This document shows positions 1-12,600 of a DNA stretch of 64,000 nt, piece by piece. Every line of letters starts with the position of its first letter. Positions within the stretch are counted from its first letter, which is position 1. Where the stretch lies: NCBI GenBank assembly GCA_964016885.1, contig OZ024740.1, positions 204,965,976-205,029,975 of the forward strand, written 5' to 3'. Origin of the DNA: Eledone cirrhosa (lineage: Eukaryota > Mollusca > Cephalopoda > Octopoda > Eledonidae). Under the pieces are notes generated by a model. The model saw nothing but the letters and a program-made list of their open reading frames with translations. It was not told where the DNA came from and did not search any database. Position numbers and translations under genes: made by a program.

Positions 1-565
1 ATTCAAAGAGGAGACATTTTGAAAGAGAAACTGATAGAAAAATGGAGATGGGAAAAGAGAAAGAGAAGAAAAGGAGTGTAAGATTGAATCATAAATGGAA
101 AGAAAAAGACTTTAGGAAGCATTTATATAGAGGGAAATGGGATGATAGGAACAACGAAGCCAGAGTGCAAATAAATGGACAAGGTGTATTAGAGGGGGTG
201 GAGAGAATTAATAGTATAAGAAAGAATGCAGAGAGTAAATGGACAGAGAAGGTGTAAGAGAGAGAGTAAATAAATGTAGAAGGTGTATAAACGAAAGGGA
301 GAGTAAATAAACGGAGAAGATGTATGAGATAGAGAGAGTTTATAGGCGGAGTTGTATTAGAAAGAGAGAGAGTTAATAGACGGAGGTATATCAGAGAGAG
401 AGAGTAAATAGACGGTGAAGGTGTATTAGAGAGAGTAAATAGATGGAGAATATGTATGAGAGAGAGGGAGTTAATAGACGGAGGAGGTGTATTAGAGAGA
501 GTAAATAGATAGAGGGTTAGTATATGGAGGAGCTGTTTTACAGAGAGTAAATAGAGATGTATTAG
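1..565. repeat. Purine-rich degenerate minisatellite
   Basis: From about position 170 a unit of roughly 28-35 bases recurs in degenerate form. It is built from GTGTATTAGAGAGAG followed by GTAAATAGACGGAG, and at least eight recognisable copies run to about 560. The + strand is almost entirely purine and the other strand reads as a low-complexity Leu/Ser-rich frame, which I take to be non-coding. The first 170 bases are also purine-rich but without a clear period. Confidence 0.6.
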
Positions 566-990
566 AGAGAATGCATAGCTGAGCAGCAGATAGAGAAACA
601 AAGAAAGGAAATGTATGTGGAAAAAGATTTGACTAAAAGACACGTATAAACATATTTGTATAAACAAAGAATGGAAACCTTTGCTGTTTACTCAAATAAA
701 GCTAAACTAGCCAACTGTCTTCTAATAAATATAAATATATTGAAAAACCTTTTTTGGGGATAATTTATATCATCACTATATAAACATGTATATATATATA
801 TATACATACACAATGTATTTATATATAATATATATATGCTCCACCTTCGATGGAGGGAAGGGATGACTCAAGAATATATATATATATATCTTACGTTAAT
901 TATTTTCTATTTTGACGTTATAATCACTTATATATTATGAAATACTGTTGGCTTCTTGCTCACGTTAATTTCTATATTTTCATTTATATA

Positions 991-1029
<39 letters not shown>

Positions 1030-3225
1030 GTATTTATATATATATGTGTGTGTGTGTGTGTAATGTATCTATATATATATGTGTGTGTGTGTATATATAT
1101 TTACACGCATTTATTTAGTGGACACCCACCTCCGGGCACTGCATTATATTAAGGGTTTATTTCCTGAGATATTTGTTGTCTCCTTCATTGTTTGTAGGAC
1201 CTTATCTTTTTCTCCTGCTTTCACTAGTTTTTCCTCTGTCCATTTCCCTTTGGAGATTTATAAAATACGATCGCTTATTTATATAATTATTATTATTTAT
1301 AAAATTAGGTTTATTTTTTCTTCGTCTAAAAAAAAAATGAAATATATTGATTGATCTTTGTTTCGATGTCACATTATTGTAGTTCGTAGTTTATATATTA
1401 TACACACATAAGTGTGTATATATCGTCTGCTAACTCTTGGTTGAGCGCCCAAGACCCTTATAGACACCTGCTTTCGCGCGAACATGTGTTAGGTTTCATT
1501 TCAAACTTTATACACACACACATACATACGTGGATATATATATAATTTTATGTTCATATATAGAACATGAATAATATATCAGCTCTTTTACATATTAAAT
1601 CGAGCACTTTTCCCTTATCCATGGATATTTTTGCTACTTATACATGTATAAACACAGTTTGTGTAAGTGTATTGACATTTATTAAATATAAATAAATACA
1701 GATATAATAGGGCTAACACAAAAGCATGTTGAATTTGTGTCATTTATTATTTGTTAGTTTTCGATTCTTTTAATTAAATAAAAGTTTACTTTTTTGTGTC
1801 TTTTTTTTTCACATTATTTTAGGGTAGCAATGTATATATGTAGTTAATCGTGTTCCAGTTCATGTGTGACTGATTTCTACCCCTGGAGAAAGGATAAAAG
1901 CCACTCAATCTAGTTTTCTTCCCTATAAGCTTTTCATCTTTCTCTCAAATAAAATTAAAAAAAACAAAAACAATACATAATATAGTGAGATACAATTCAC
2001 ACGATCTCATCATGCATTCTCTTTATTAATCGGTGCCTTTGTACCTACTCTACAAAGATACAAAAGAAAAAAATATTTAGAGGGCAACACTGGCATTCCC
2101 TGTTGTAATGTAATTGAGTGTGCATGTCTTCTCCCCTTTTTTCTTTTGTTTATTGATTTCTTTCTTTTATTAATCATGAACATTATATAAATTGTTTGTG
2201 CAGCATGACCCTCCCTAAGTATAATAATATAGTTCGACATTAATATGAATATTTTAATCAGGGAGAAGTATTTCATGCTTTAACCAAAGGTCAACAATAT
2301 ATAATCAAAAAATTTGGAGCTCTGACCATAGTCTTTTTTTAAAGACATATGTATGCAGGACTATCTTATTTCTAGTAGATTGAGCTACCTGGGAAGTACT
2401 TAATGTTATATTTATTACCCCATTCAGTTTATGATCGAGATAATAAATTGGAAATGGACGGTTATCAATTAGAATTAAACTGAATTCAATGTATATTTTT
2501 CATATACTATTTTGGCGCCTAAATGGTTATATCCGGCTCAAGCTGTTCTTTTATTTGTTTATTTAGTATTCAGTCGTTATCGTCTGTATAGTGTGTATAA
2601 TAATGAAACTGAAAATATTGCATTGATATCCAGCTTACTTGCAACATACCATGACGTTGATATAATTTGTCATTTATTTTATTGATTTCTTTCGGATGAA
2701 AATCGACATTTAAAAAAAAAATGAAATCATTAAAACATTTATATTTCAGCTTTTCCTTATAAAACGGACTTTGTTCAGGAAATCATGAATTCTTTTTTCT
2801 TTTACTTAAGCCAACCACGTTAGGGGGAAGATACACACTTTTTTCTTACAAGATATTTTATTCAAGGATTAGAAGATATGCAAATTGACATGACTTCATA
2901 TTTAATTATTTTGGGAAAACAAATGTTTAGAAATGTCATTTCTCTATTTCTTAAATTTGTTTATTCAATCATTAAAATAATGAAGAAAAAAATTGTATAT
3001 ATATATATAGATATATTGAAGACAAGGAAGACACAGATTCAATAAGTCTTAGTTTCACGCTCTATACACACACATAGTAACAAGCAGTTCACTTTTATAC
3101 TACATTGTGTTAAGAAGGAAGAAAAATAAGTGAGAAAGAGGAATGGGAGAAAGATTGTGTGTGTAAGAGAATAAGTGCGTGTATATATATATATATAGAT
3201 ATATACATATCTATATATTTATACA
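566..3225. other. AT-rich non-coding stretch with microsatellites
   Basis: I see no exon here. It holds TA/TG/CA simple repeats (about 790-840, 985-1105 and 3000-3020) and short low-complexity frames that come from them. The 5' exons expected for the COMMD9 gene downstream were looked for by eye and not found. Confidence 0.4.
985..1105. repeat. Compound TA/TG microsatellite
   Basis: A long (TA)n run, then (TG)n, then a second TATA/TGTG block. The Tyr/Ile/Val-rich open frames across it are products of the repeat. Confidence 0.85.
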
Positions 3226-3305
3226 CACATAGTGTCCACCAAAAATGTATACACATGTTTCTCAGAATGCTGTTGAAGTATGTGTACATTTTTGGAGACA
3301 CCCTC
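3226..3305. mobile_element. Short terminal-inverted-repeat MITE-like element
   Basis: About 80 bases whose ends are inverted copies of each other: the left end reads GTGTCCACCAAAAATGTATA and the right end is its degenerate reverse complement, finishing TTTTGGAGACACCCTCT. A second copy with the same ends lies at 32309-32408. No coding capacity. Confidence 0.55.
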
Positions 3306-3949
3306 TATGTGTGTATATATATATATAAACTTTATCATTGTCTGGTTTTAATGAATATATGTATGGTTGTTTGCGATCACATTAATATTTTCGGAATAAA
3401 AATGAATATTCACTATCTAAATACAGACAATTTGTTAGAACTTAGTAAATCAATATATTGATAACATAATATGAATCAATATTGGGTTTCGTGCTACAAA
3501 TAATTTTGGGGGTGACCATTAACTCATCGTATAGTAACAACTCGTTTAAAAATATACATTAATTAAACAAAAGAAGTGAATAACATGAAATACATCGAAA
3601 ATGTATATTATTTTTAACTGGAGAAATTCCATTTCAAATGCACTCGCCATTTATTTTCATTTTATAATTTCGACTTGAAAATTTTCGATTTTTCATAGCC
3701 ATTATTCACAAGAGCTGTTTATACACATGCAATTATTAACTAGTAGATTTAATTTTAAACATCGATCTTTGAATAATTTAAAAGTATAAAGTAAAAGTTT
3801 CAGTAGGATCGCTGCGTAATTAAATTCGTTTTCTATCTAGTAGTTTCTATTTACCACAGAGCAGTGGGCAGTCATGTGGCAATCCAGCAGTTAGCTTGGC
3901 TAAACATTTCTCATGTCGGCCTGTCAATTATTTACTCTGTTTATTTTAT

Positions 3950-4690
3950 TAAAGGCGACCATAGTTAATAACAAAACATTGATTAAGATACTCATCTTTT
4001 ATCTAGTGGATACTATTTAAATACCGGACAATATTCTAGTAAAAACCGAAAAAAGCGGCGTAAAAAAAATAACTTGGCTTCCTTGAATTACCTTTATTTT
4101 TTCCTTTGTTCTTATTTAAAGGTGTCCATAGTTAAGTTAATTTTATTGATTCTTATAAAGCTATCTGACAAAATTTACAGACTAAACTCTTTCAACAGAT
4201 ACCATTATTTGCAGAATGATTTCAGTGGTAGATATCGGACAACATAGGGGAAAAAGTGGAGAAAAGCGGCGTAATTAAAAATGAAACCAACGATAATGGG
4301 AATATATTAAAAAAAAAGTAAATTGGTTTTCCTGAATTACCGAAATGAATAATTATTTAGGCCTCGCTACAATATAAAAAATATAATCTTTAAAGTGAAT
4401 ATTTTCACACATAAACGTTAAGTATATTTTGTATGAATGTTAGCTATTAAAACCTGAAAATGTATTGCTTTTGTATTAAAGATAAACACTTATTAATGTG
4501 CTTACATTTATATTTAATTAAACGAATGTTAATATTATATACAAAACTGATGGAAGTAGGGGCACGTTGTAAAACATTCATTTCAGTAGTCTAGGAAAAC
4601 CAAATTACGTTCTCCATTATCGTTGGTTTCGTTTTAAATTACGTCGCTTATTTCAACTTTTACCCGACATCCTTTTTTATCCTTAGTTCC
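3950..4690. repeat. Fold-back repeat family, three related segments
   Basis: A segment at about 4240-4345 (CGGACAAC... AGCGGCGTAATTAAAA... AACCAACGATAATGG... TTGGTTTTCCTGAATTACC) recurs inverted at about 4588-4680 and again, in direct orientation but diverged, at about 4020-4095. The inverted pair, separated by about 240 bases, looks like the arms of a fold-back or MITE-type element. No open frame of note. Confidence 0.55.
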
Positions 4691-6070
4691 AAGTAAAAAC
4701 AAACAAAACAGCTTTTACTTGCTTCATTTAATACTAACTCATACATATAAATTTGTATCCTCCTCAATTTAAAATGAAATTATTTTTTCCTACATGAAAC
4801 GTTAAGCATATTCTGTTTGCTTTCTGAAAATTAAAAATGATGTTATTTCAGTATGAAAAGTATTAAAAATGAATGTTAAACTATATATATTTTTTCTGCT
4901 CTGTCTTTAATATATGTCTGTGTGAGTATCGCTATCGGCGTCCAAAGAAAGGAAGCGCTAAAAGTATAACCAGAAAGTAACATTAAAATCCAAGAAGATC
5001 GACAGAAAAATACTGGGAATAGCTTATTTAGAAGGGTATATATTTAATAGGGCGCAAGAGATATATATCAAGACAACGGAAACAAATCAGGGAGCGTCAC
5101 AAAATCGGCTCAATTGACATTTTAAAAGAACCTACAGTACACATTCCATGTCAGAATCGGACTCGTCGACCATCTATAAAACATAAAAAGGCCCATTTAA
5201 TCAAGTAGCCTAAGTCTACCGATGAAGGAACGGCAACAGCTCTTTCAGGAAAATCGGACCCAGGACAAAAATACCCATATAGTAAAAAATAAAACAATTT
5301 GAATACAGTCGGAAGCTAGATAGCTAGTATCTACTTCTTTTTTTTTTTTCAATTTTTACACATTTTAAGCACGACTGTTTTACAATTTACTCTGGTATTA
5401 TTAGTGAAATTGTAGTTAACACACTAAAAAATCTCCAAGTACCCTGCCTTCGTAATGGAAATTATTCACAGCATTAAATGTAGAGAAAAACTATGTTTTT
5501 GTGGTCAAGATAATTACTTTCATAATGTTAGTTATATAAGACTATAAAATCCATTTCTAAAATCTTTTACTGTTTTATTATTATTGTGGAGTTTTTTTTG
5601 TCCGTATCCCAGAAAAAAACCCACTTAATGTTGCGCCATTAGGAGCTAAAATATTTCAGTGGTTATGTAGGAAGGGAGACAATCGAAACAATTTCAATCC
5701 AAATCCCACACAATTGTTTTCGTTCCTGTCCTCTATAGAGTCAACGAAACTCTGATCATAACCCTATATTCCTTGCCTACATGTGACCTAAATAGAATTA
5801 TGAATCATAAGTGTTTATACTGTTAACCTTCCAAACCAGCCCCTGTTTCTATTTAAAACCATTTTAAAGAGTTCTTATTTTAAAAAATACAACTTAAATG
5901 AATATTAGAAACCTGAGCACATTTTTTCCTTTTGTATTCTATATATTTTTTCCATTCTCTAACTGGTTCCAGTAGGTGGACTGTGGCTATGTTGGGGCAC
6001 CGACTTCAAAGGTTTAATCGATCATAATATATACAATTATATATTTTCCATGTAAAATAAATTATATCGC
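4691..6070. other. Unassigned AT-rich stretch
   Basis: No gene is recognised. One frame on the + strand (about 5062-5208) stays open with a basic composition (Arg/Lys/His-rich, including KEPTVHIPCQNRTRRPS), but it has no start, no clear splice sites and no family I know, so I do not call it an exon. Confidence 0.3.
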
Positions 6071-6075
6071 AAGCA

Positions 6076-6265
6076 GCACTGGAACCTCTCTAATTATTTT
6101 TTAGGCAAGCCAGCACGCTCGCAGCATTACCTCGGGTGATGGCGAGGCTGAATTGCTGAAACAGCCAAACGAATTCACAGTTACTTCGGTTAGGCGAGCC
6201 GCCAGTTATGACAAGAGCCTCGCAATCAGTAGCCCAACTTCCCCAAACATCTCGAACGCCACAGA
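6076..6265 (-). mobile_element. 3' end of a non-LTR retrotransposon (LINE)
   Basis: Read on the - strand this segment ends in LAITRGNAASVLACLPKK followed by a stop. This is the characteristic C-terminal tail of a reverse-transcriptase polyprotein widespread in invertebrate LINEs. Just upstream, the frames give a degraded version of the acidic/aromatic segment that precedes it. Only about 190 bases are recognisable. A second, longer copy of the same family lies at 32572-34900. Confidence 0.6.
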
Positions 6266-6452
6266 GCATAATTGGTTTTATTTTATGTCTAGTTTATGTA
6301 TTAGCTAAGTAAGGTTCAGTGTAGTTTTATGGGTTACGTTTGTTTGAGTCCGTGGACAGCGTTGGTGTAGTTTTGATTTGTTTACGTTTAAGTTAAGGCA
6401 ATTATGTCATAGTTCTTCTTCACACATAGTTATAGTCATAGATACATATATA

Positions 6453-6550
6453 TGATAAGATTCAGGCTCCCGACGGCTGTTTCGACAGCTAGATACGAAC
6501 TCTGTCGAAATGGCCGGAGCTCAGCAGTCGGGGACCTGAATCTTTTCATA
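6453..6550. repeat. Fold-back (inverted repeat) element
   Basis: The left arm AAGATTCAGG...CCCGACGGCTG...TTTCGACAG pairs with the right arm CTGTCGAAA...CAGTCGGGG...CCTGAATCTT over about 40 bases per arm, with a short loop. Both arms are diverged but clearly complementary. No coding capacity. Confidence 0.65.
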
Positions 6551-6599
6551 TTACCCACTCTACTACCCTAAGTATCGAGTACTCTGGTGGGTTATGGTC

Positions 6600-6960
6600 T
6601 AGCTGGTTTTTACCACACCCTATCTGATACACACACACATATGCACTCCCCAACTCCAACCACATTCCCAGAGTGCTCTGGGCCATTTTTGTCGTGACAC
6701 CTACAGGACCACTTTACAGTATGAACTTGGTGTTTTTGGTCGTGACACCTACACAACTACTTTACAGTGTGGCCTGGGGGGGGGGGTTGGAGAGGTAAAT
6801 CTAGCGTGGAGCATTTATCAGGTGAGGGGTGGATCAAGAGTGTTAGGATGCTGGAGGTGTATATAAGAGGGATGTAATGGAGAGTAGTGCATACTAGATG
6901 TATGCTTCAACCTGTGCACATGGGAAAGCCAGCCTTTTGTATTACTGCATAACGCCAGAA
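6600..6960. repeat. SINE core fragments
   Basis: Two consecutive copies of a motif found in the SINEs of this window (GTGCTTTTTGTCGTGACACC then TACACGACCACTTTACAGTG) appear at about 6683-6770. A run of nine or more G follows, then degenerate sequence also seen near 28560-28800. No SINE head or tail is clear. Confidence 0.45.
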
Positions 6961-7059
6961 ATCTCAATATTGTGTCATCGTATTTGAGAGGTGTAATTGT
7001 GCAAGGTCAACTTTTATCACCTCATCCCAAATCTTCCTAGGTCTTCCTTTTCCATAGCT

Positions 7060-8470
7060 TCCATCAACTTTGAGTACCCTCTACCTTTTTATACAGCTGT
7101 CATCTGGCATATGTATCACATATCCATACCAACGCAATCTCCTCTTCTGCCCAGTTACTCTCTCAGTCATGCCCTGCCGTTCACGTATATTACTATTACA
7201 CATCTGTTGAAGAATGCCAGCACACAGCACCCAGGTCTTACCACCATGCAACATTGCTGTTCGTATACACGCATAATACAACCTACCTTCCATTTTGAGG
7301 GAAAAATTTTGTAGGTAGCAGCAGTAGTAGCTCCCTGAACTTTTTCCATCCTATTCTCACTCTGGCTACTGTACTTTCAAAACACCCACCTCCACTGCTA
7401 ATTTGGTCACCTAAGAATTTGATAGCACTTGTTTCCTGTGAGTGTTTGTTACTTACTGCTCCTGTGCAATGGTCACAAGTAAAACTCCTCACTATAGTCA
7501 TTATTAATTCTAACCTTGCTGACAGCACCTCTGTACATGGCCTGTACCACCCTCACTAGCCACACTTCTACTCCTAGGTTCCTAAGTACCCACGAGATTA
7601 CAGAATGGAGAATTCTGTCAAAAGCTTTCTCTAAGTCAACAAATGCTAAGTAGAGGGGTTTGCTTTTAGCTAAATACACCTGCAGTTGCCTCACAAGGAA
7701 GAAGGCATCCATAGTACTCTTTCCTGGGACAAATCTGAACTAGGTTAATAATCCAGGTTAATTCAATCTCTAATCAATTGTACAATGACTCTTTCTGTAA
7801 CTTTCATGACCTGGTTCGTCAGATTGATTCCACGATAGTTCCTCTGTCTAGTGCATCACCTTTGCGCTTGAAGCAGTTGATGATGATGTGGCTATGCCAA
7901 TCATTGCGTGTGACACTATTTTGTATTTCTTGATTAACAATATAGGTGGTTAAGGTGTATCCTACTGTCCCAGTTGTTTTCAGCATCTCAGCAACTATTC
8001 CTGATGGCCCAGCTGCTTTGTCTGTTTCCATGTCCTTAATTGCCTTACTTACTACACTACTACTAACTTGTACTGTTGGTCCCTCTGTAGGGTCCACCTG
8101 GAACTGGCTATCTTCTTTCCAAAGATTCTTCTCATTCATCAGTGTCACATAATGACACTCCCATGCTGCCTTCTTAGTGGTTTCAGTGAGGGCAAGTGCA
8201 CCATTGTCAGGCCTGAACACACTTCTCTCTGATAACATCATTATTTTCTCTGACACACTTTCTTGTGATCCTAAATACCTGGCGTCTTTAGTCATCATGC
8301 TGCATAACATGCATAAATTTCTTACTTTCTGCTTCCCTCTTTGCAAAGTATACTTGTCATCTCGCCTCTTTTCTTGTCACTTGGCACCTCTGTACATGGC
8401 TAGTTCTGCCCTCACTAGCCACTCTTCTTCTCTTATTTTCCTAAGTGCTCACCAGATTACTGAAAGGGAG
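7060..8470 (-). mobile_element. Degraded LINE reverse transcriptase
   Basis: The - strand frames give, in order from the right, a linker with DTEENRL-like degenerate sequence, an RT segment with the core LAFVDLEKAFDR (about 7640-7620), then LGVEVWLVRVVQAMYRGAVS, and a C-terminal part with the degraded tyrosine motif (LHGGKTWVL) and RRLRWYGYVIHM. These are landmarks of non-LTR retrotransposon ORF2 proteins. The frame is broken several times. The piece at 8380-8470 repeats the AMYRGA-type segment seen at 7520-7610, so the copy is rearranged. The element cannot be functional. Confidence 0.7.
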
Positions 8471-8720
8471 ATAAATTTTAAATATCTCATAACCAATGAA
8501 GGTCATCATCGCAGGCCCGTCGCCAGGGTGTTACTAATGGTGGGACATAAAGTCTAATGGAGAGGGGTATCAAGCCTGAAGAGTGACTTGTTGGTAGAAG
8601 TGCATTTTCTCACATTAAAATTAGCTCATATCACATTCACAATGATGACAACGACAAATAATTTTCCGATTGGCTTGCATCATGGAGACTGCATGCCCTG
8701 CTTTCCAAGTCACCCCTCAC

Positions 8721-8753
<33 letters not shown>

Positions 8754-8754
<1 letters not shown>

Positions 8755-9071
8755 CAGAGAAAAAAGAGAATCCGTTTTGCGACGAAAGAAATTTATTGGA
8801 CATATTACAATTGTTTCTCGGGAGACCAGCTCGAGGCACGATCGATGTGGTGATCAAACCTGACTCTGAAATAACGCGGTTCTCGGACATGTCTCGATTC
8901 TACAAAGCAGATTTTCTGCTTCGTAGAATCGAGATGTATCCGAGGACCGTGCGATTTCAGAGTCAGGTTTGATCACCACATCGATCGTGCCTCGAGCTGG
9001 TCTCCCGAAAAACAATTGTAATATGTCCAATAAATTCCTTTTGTCACAACACTGATTCTTTTTTTTCTGTG
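8754..9071. repeat. Near-perfect 318-bp palindrome
   Basis: The two arms (8754-8911 and 8915-9071) are reverse complements with few mismatches and a loop of about three T residues at 8912-8914. For example GAGACCAGCTCGAGGCACGA on the left pairs with TCGTGCCTCGAGCTGGTCTC on the right, and GATCAAACCTGACTCTGAAA pairs with TTTCAGAGTCAGGTTTGATC. It lies 133 bases upstream of the first visible COMMD9 exon, so it should be in that gene's intron and would fold into a long hairpin in the pre-mRNA. Confidence 0.85.
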
Positions 9072-9204
9072 ATATAATACTCTGCTCTACGAGGGCATCG
9101 AGTGCTCATACGGCCTACCACATACGGACGCTTTTAGCATCCAACACCAATTATATATATATACATACTATAACTAGCAAACGTCTTTTTTGTTGTTGTT
9201 TCAG

Positions 9205-9289
9205 CTCTACGTAGCTTTGAGCCTGTTGCTGAAGAAATCAATTTTCGCTGACACTCAAGATCCTGAGGTCTTACGAAAACTTTTTCCTG
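9205..9289 (+). CDS. COMMD9: COMMD9 exon a (first visible)
   Basis: Acceptor: pyrimidine tract then TTTCAG. Donor: G|GTAAGT. Encodes LYVALSLLLKKSIFADTQDP and EVLRKLFP plus one base (phase 1). The exon starts in phase 0 with no Met, so it is not the first coding exon. Confidence 0.88.
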
Positions 9290-9595
9290 GTAAGTTAAAA
9301 TTCAAAGCAGAATTTGAATAAATGCATTGCACTTGACTAACTACTGTGGACTATATATATATGTGTATATATACAAACGTACACACACATTTATGTTCAT
9401 ATCTATAAATATATGTATATAAATATATATATATATGTTTTGTTCTTGTTTTTGATATGCCCGCTGTCAAAGGGATATTCATTTGGGTTAGAGCAAGCAT
9501 ATGCCACATCACACTGGCACTGGCTGGTTAGAGATAGAGGAGAGGGAACTGCTGTGGTGGCGCCTCTTTAACTAACCAGCGCCGGAAAGTATAAT

Positions 9596-9648
<53 letters not shown>

Positions 9649-12600
9649 TACATATATACATATATGTATATATAGAAGTCTACAACTTCTTTTATACCAT
9701 TAACGTGGTTCTGTCTTTGCACGTAATTGTTTTTCACCGCTCCAAATAATGACGTATTATATTCGTTTTTTCCCGTTCATTGCCAGCGAACGTTTCCACG
9801 AACCAAAGTGTCGTCTTCCTGTCTTCCTCCGGTTGCAACGTTTTTTGAAATATTCACTTCTGCGTTTACAGATTGACTTTGTTAGTTTCAGAAGATCCCG
9901 TTAAGGGTGAAAGCAGCGATTCTTTGCTTAAACTTTAATCGGTTATTTTAATAAATATATATATATACATATATATAATTACTAGAACAGCGCCATACGA
10001 AATACGTTTCGTTAGCACTAAGGACTAACTTGTTCAACCTGTGCTGATGAACAAATTGCTACGAAACGTTCGTACCTGCTATGGTGCCGTTGTAACTGAC
10101 CTTAATAATTATATTCAAACTCGCCCTACAAATTTGAGTTGCTCTATACCTTGAATGTTTTTTACCTACCCATTACTACTACTATATATAGATAGGGAGA
10201 GAAAGAGAGAGGTTTGGCTCTGCAAATGGAAGAAACAAAATTCATTTACTTTGGTAAAGTGATATATGTATAATATACATCATTTATTTTGTTTTTACCT
10301 GTTTAGCTTGATTTGGTTTTTGGCTTGGGTGGTTAATGCCTTCTTGACCACCTTTTCAGTTTTGTATGGCTTCTTAACACATTGTTTAGCTCTGGTTTTT
10401 AACTATTGAGCACTTTGCCAGTATCATTTCTGATTTTTGCATTTCGCTTCGCCTTTCCTGCCCGCCGAAATGCGATTCTCGCTGAATCTTTATTTGTGTT
10501 ACATATATATTATATACATTGTATATATTACAGCTTCCCAACAATGTGTATAGATATAATCGTGAATTCGTAAGAAAATATATAACAAGGAGTTGCCTCC
10601 CCTATACCTCTGGTTGACAAACTCAAATTATTTCTTATTTCTCGTATATTCCTCATCCCTTGTTAATTCCTTGAAGATATGTCGCTTCCTCTGTTCCGTT
10701 GACGGAATATAAATAATAATAAATAAATAAATAAAGCCCATGTATGGCGCCTTGTGTCCATCAAAACGAAAGAATGTTCATAAATACTCTAATCGTTTAT
10801 TCATATGTAAGATTTTGAAATGGTAACATTTTCTGAAAAGGTAAGATTTGGTCTGAAAGACAACGCAGGAGGTGCAGTTCGTATAGACAGAGGAGGCCTC
10901 AAAGTGTTCCGTTGACTCTCATGATGTGGCGCCGATTGTCGCACTTGGTGGTGAATTAATGGTCGTTTTGTTTAATCTTATATATTTATTAAGTATTGTA
11001 TATATTATTTGTGTAAGAATTATAAATAATTTGTAACACCATGCTTTGCAACATAGAGTTACGACCCTTTACTTTAAGTTCAAATCTCGCCGAAGTTAAC
11101 TTTGCCTTTCAACCTTGTGGGGGTCGATAAAATAAAGCACCAGTAATGCACTGGGGTAATTGCCAGACTTGAGTCCATAGTAGAAACAATTATTTTTATA
11201 TATAAGAATTATTAATAATTTGTAATTTTATTTATACAATTGTGAAATTCTAATCACAAGGTCCTGGGTTCTAAAACTACATTCATTGTTATTTCTCCAA
11301 ACTTACACATGTTTAATTCTGTACGTCTCCTATACATATATTTTGAACACTTATGTAATTATAACCGAGGAGGGCCATTCCTGAGAGCTGGAGCTGACTT
11401 ATAAAAAGCTCAGTTACCGCAGTTCTCCGTTTTCATGCTTGGTACCACGAGGTATCCTTTGCATCTTGATTAGAAACAAACTGGTAACTCTTTTACACAA
11501 AGCAGTTCACCTCTGCATTGAGGAGGATTAAGCCCATGTACAGCTTTGAATGTATGCAATAAGATTTTGGTAGAGGATTTCTACATATTCACTCTTTCTC
11601 ATTCGATGTGATACATCAATGCTCACATGCACTTGATAAAACAACAATAGATGTTATAAGCAGAAATGCTTCGCTTGATATATAAGCTCGCACTCTTTAA
11701 CCTGATGTTCTCCACTATTATTTACTAACTTTCTAATTAATAGAGTCACTGAACTGAGTCATTATTAATCAATGAATGAACATCGATGTAGTCACTCGCT
11801 CTGCTAGAAATAACAGCAAATTTCTTATCTAATCACACCGTCTGAGATAGTTAGACATGCATTCAGTGGTTAATTTATTCTGGAAGTTCTCACCTAAACC
11901 TGTACAGTATTATTCAGTTGACATTCTGTTGGGCTCCATGTAAATATTTTCAGCACGGATGAGAGATAAAAAGAGACAATTTATAGTTGCTAGAATTTTT
12001 GTTAACACGCTGACGCATATGTGTATATGTGTATGTATGTGCATATGCATACATTTATATGTACAAGTATATAAATATAAATGCGCAAACACAGACACAA
12101 AAATACACACTCGCACAAATACACATACATTCACACAAACAAACACACACGTACATTTACACACATACACTCTCACACAGTGTAACAAATAAAACAGCAA
12201 TCGCTGTTTTGCTATAGTTTTTTCAACGGAAGTCTATCAAATTTATATATAGATAACGTGTGTGTGTGTGTATGCATTCGTACGTGCACGCCTGCGTATG
12301 GAAGGTCGTATATGTTTCTATGATTAGTCTGCAGCTAATTTATAAAACCAAACAAAAAGTAGGCTGCAGTAGGTTCACGACAATAGATATAGTAATTTAC
12401 AGTTCGTGTGGGAAAATCTGTAAATCTGTTGATGAAGTATAATGGCGTCCCTACGAGTTCATAATGAGTTATGTGTTCAGTGCTCATTGATTGTTTTGCT
12501 GATAGTTTCTATGCTACTGTCTTCATTGCTTTCCTCTATCGCCTGTTGTATTGATAACTTTTATTAAACAACGAAGCTATTATTTTTTTGTGTTTGTCGA

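Noticed and set aside
89..667. 192-codon open frame on the - strand
   Set aside because: It is the complement of a purine-rich minisatellite and encodes a Leu/Ser/Tyr low-complexity string without any domain.
937..1354. Tyr/Ile/Val-rich frames
   Set aside because: Translation of TA/TG microsatellites.
11910..12217. Three overlapping open frames on both strands
   Set aside because: All are produced by CA/TG/TA simple repeats.
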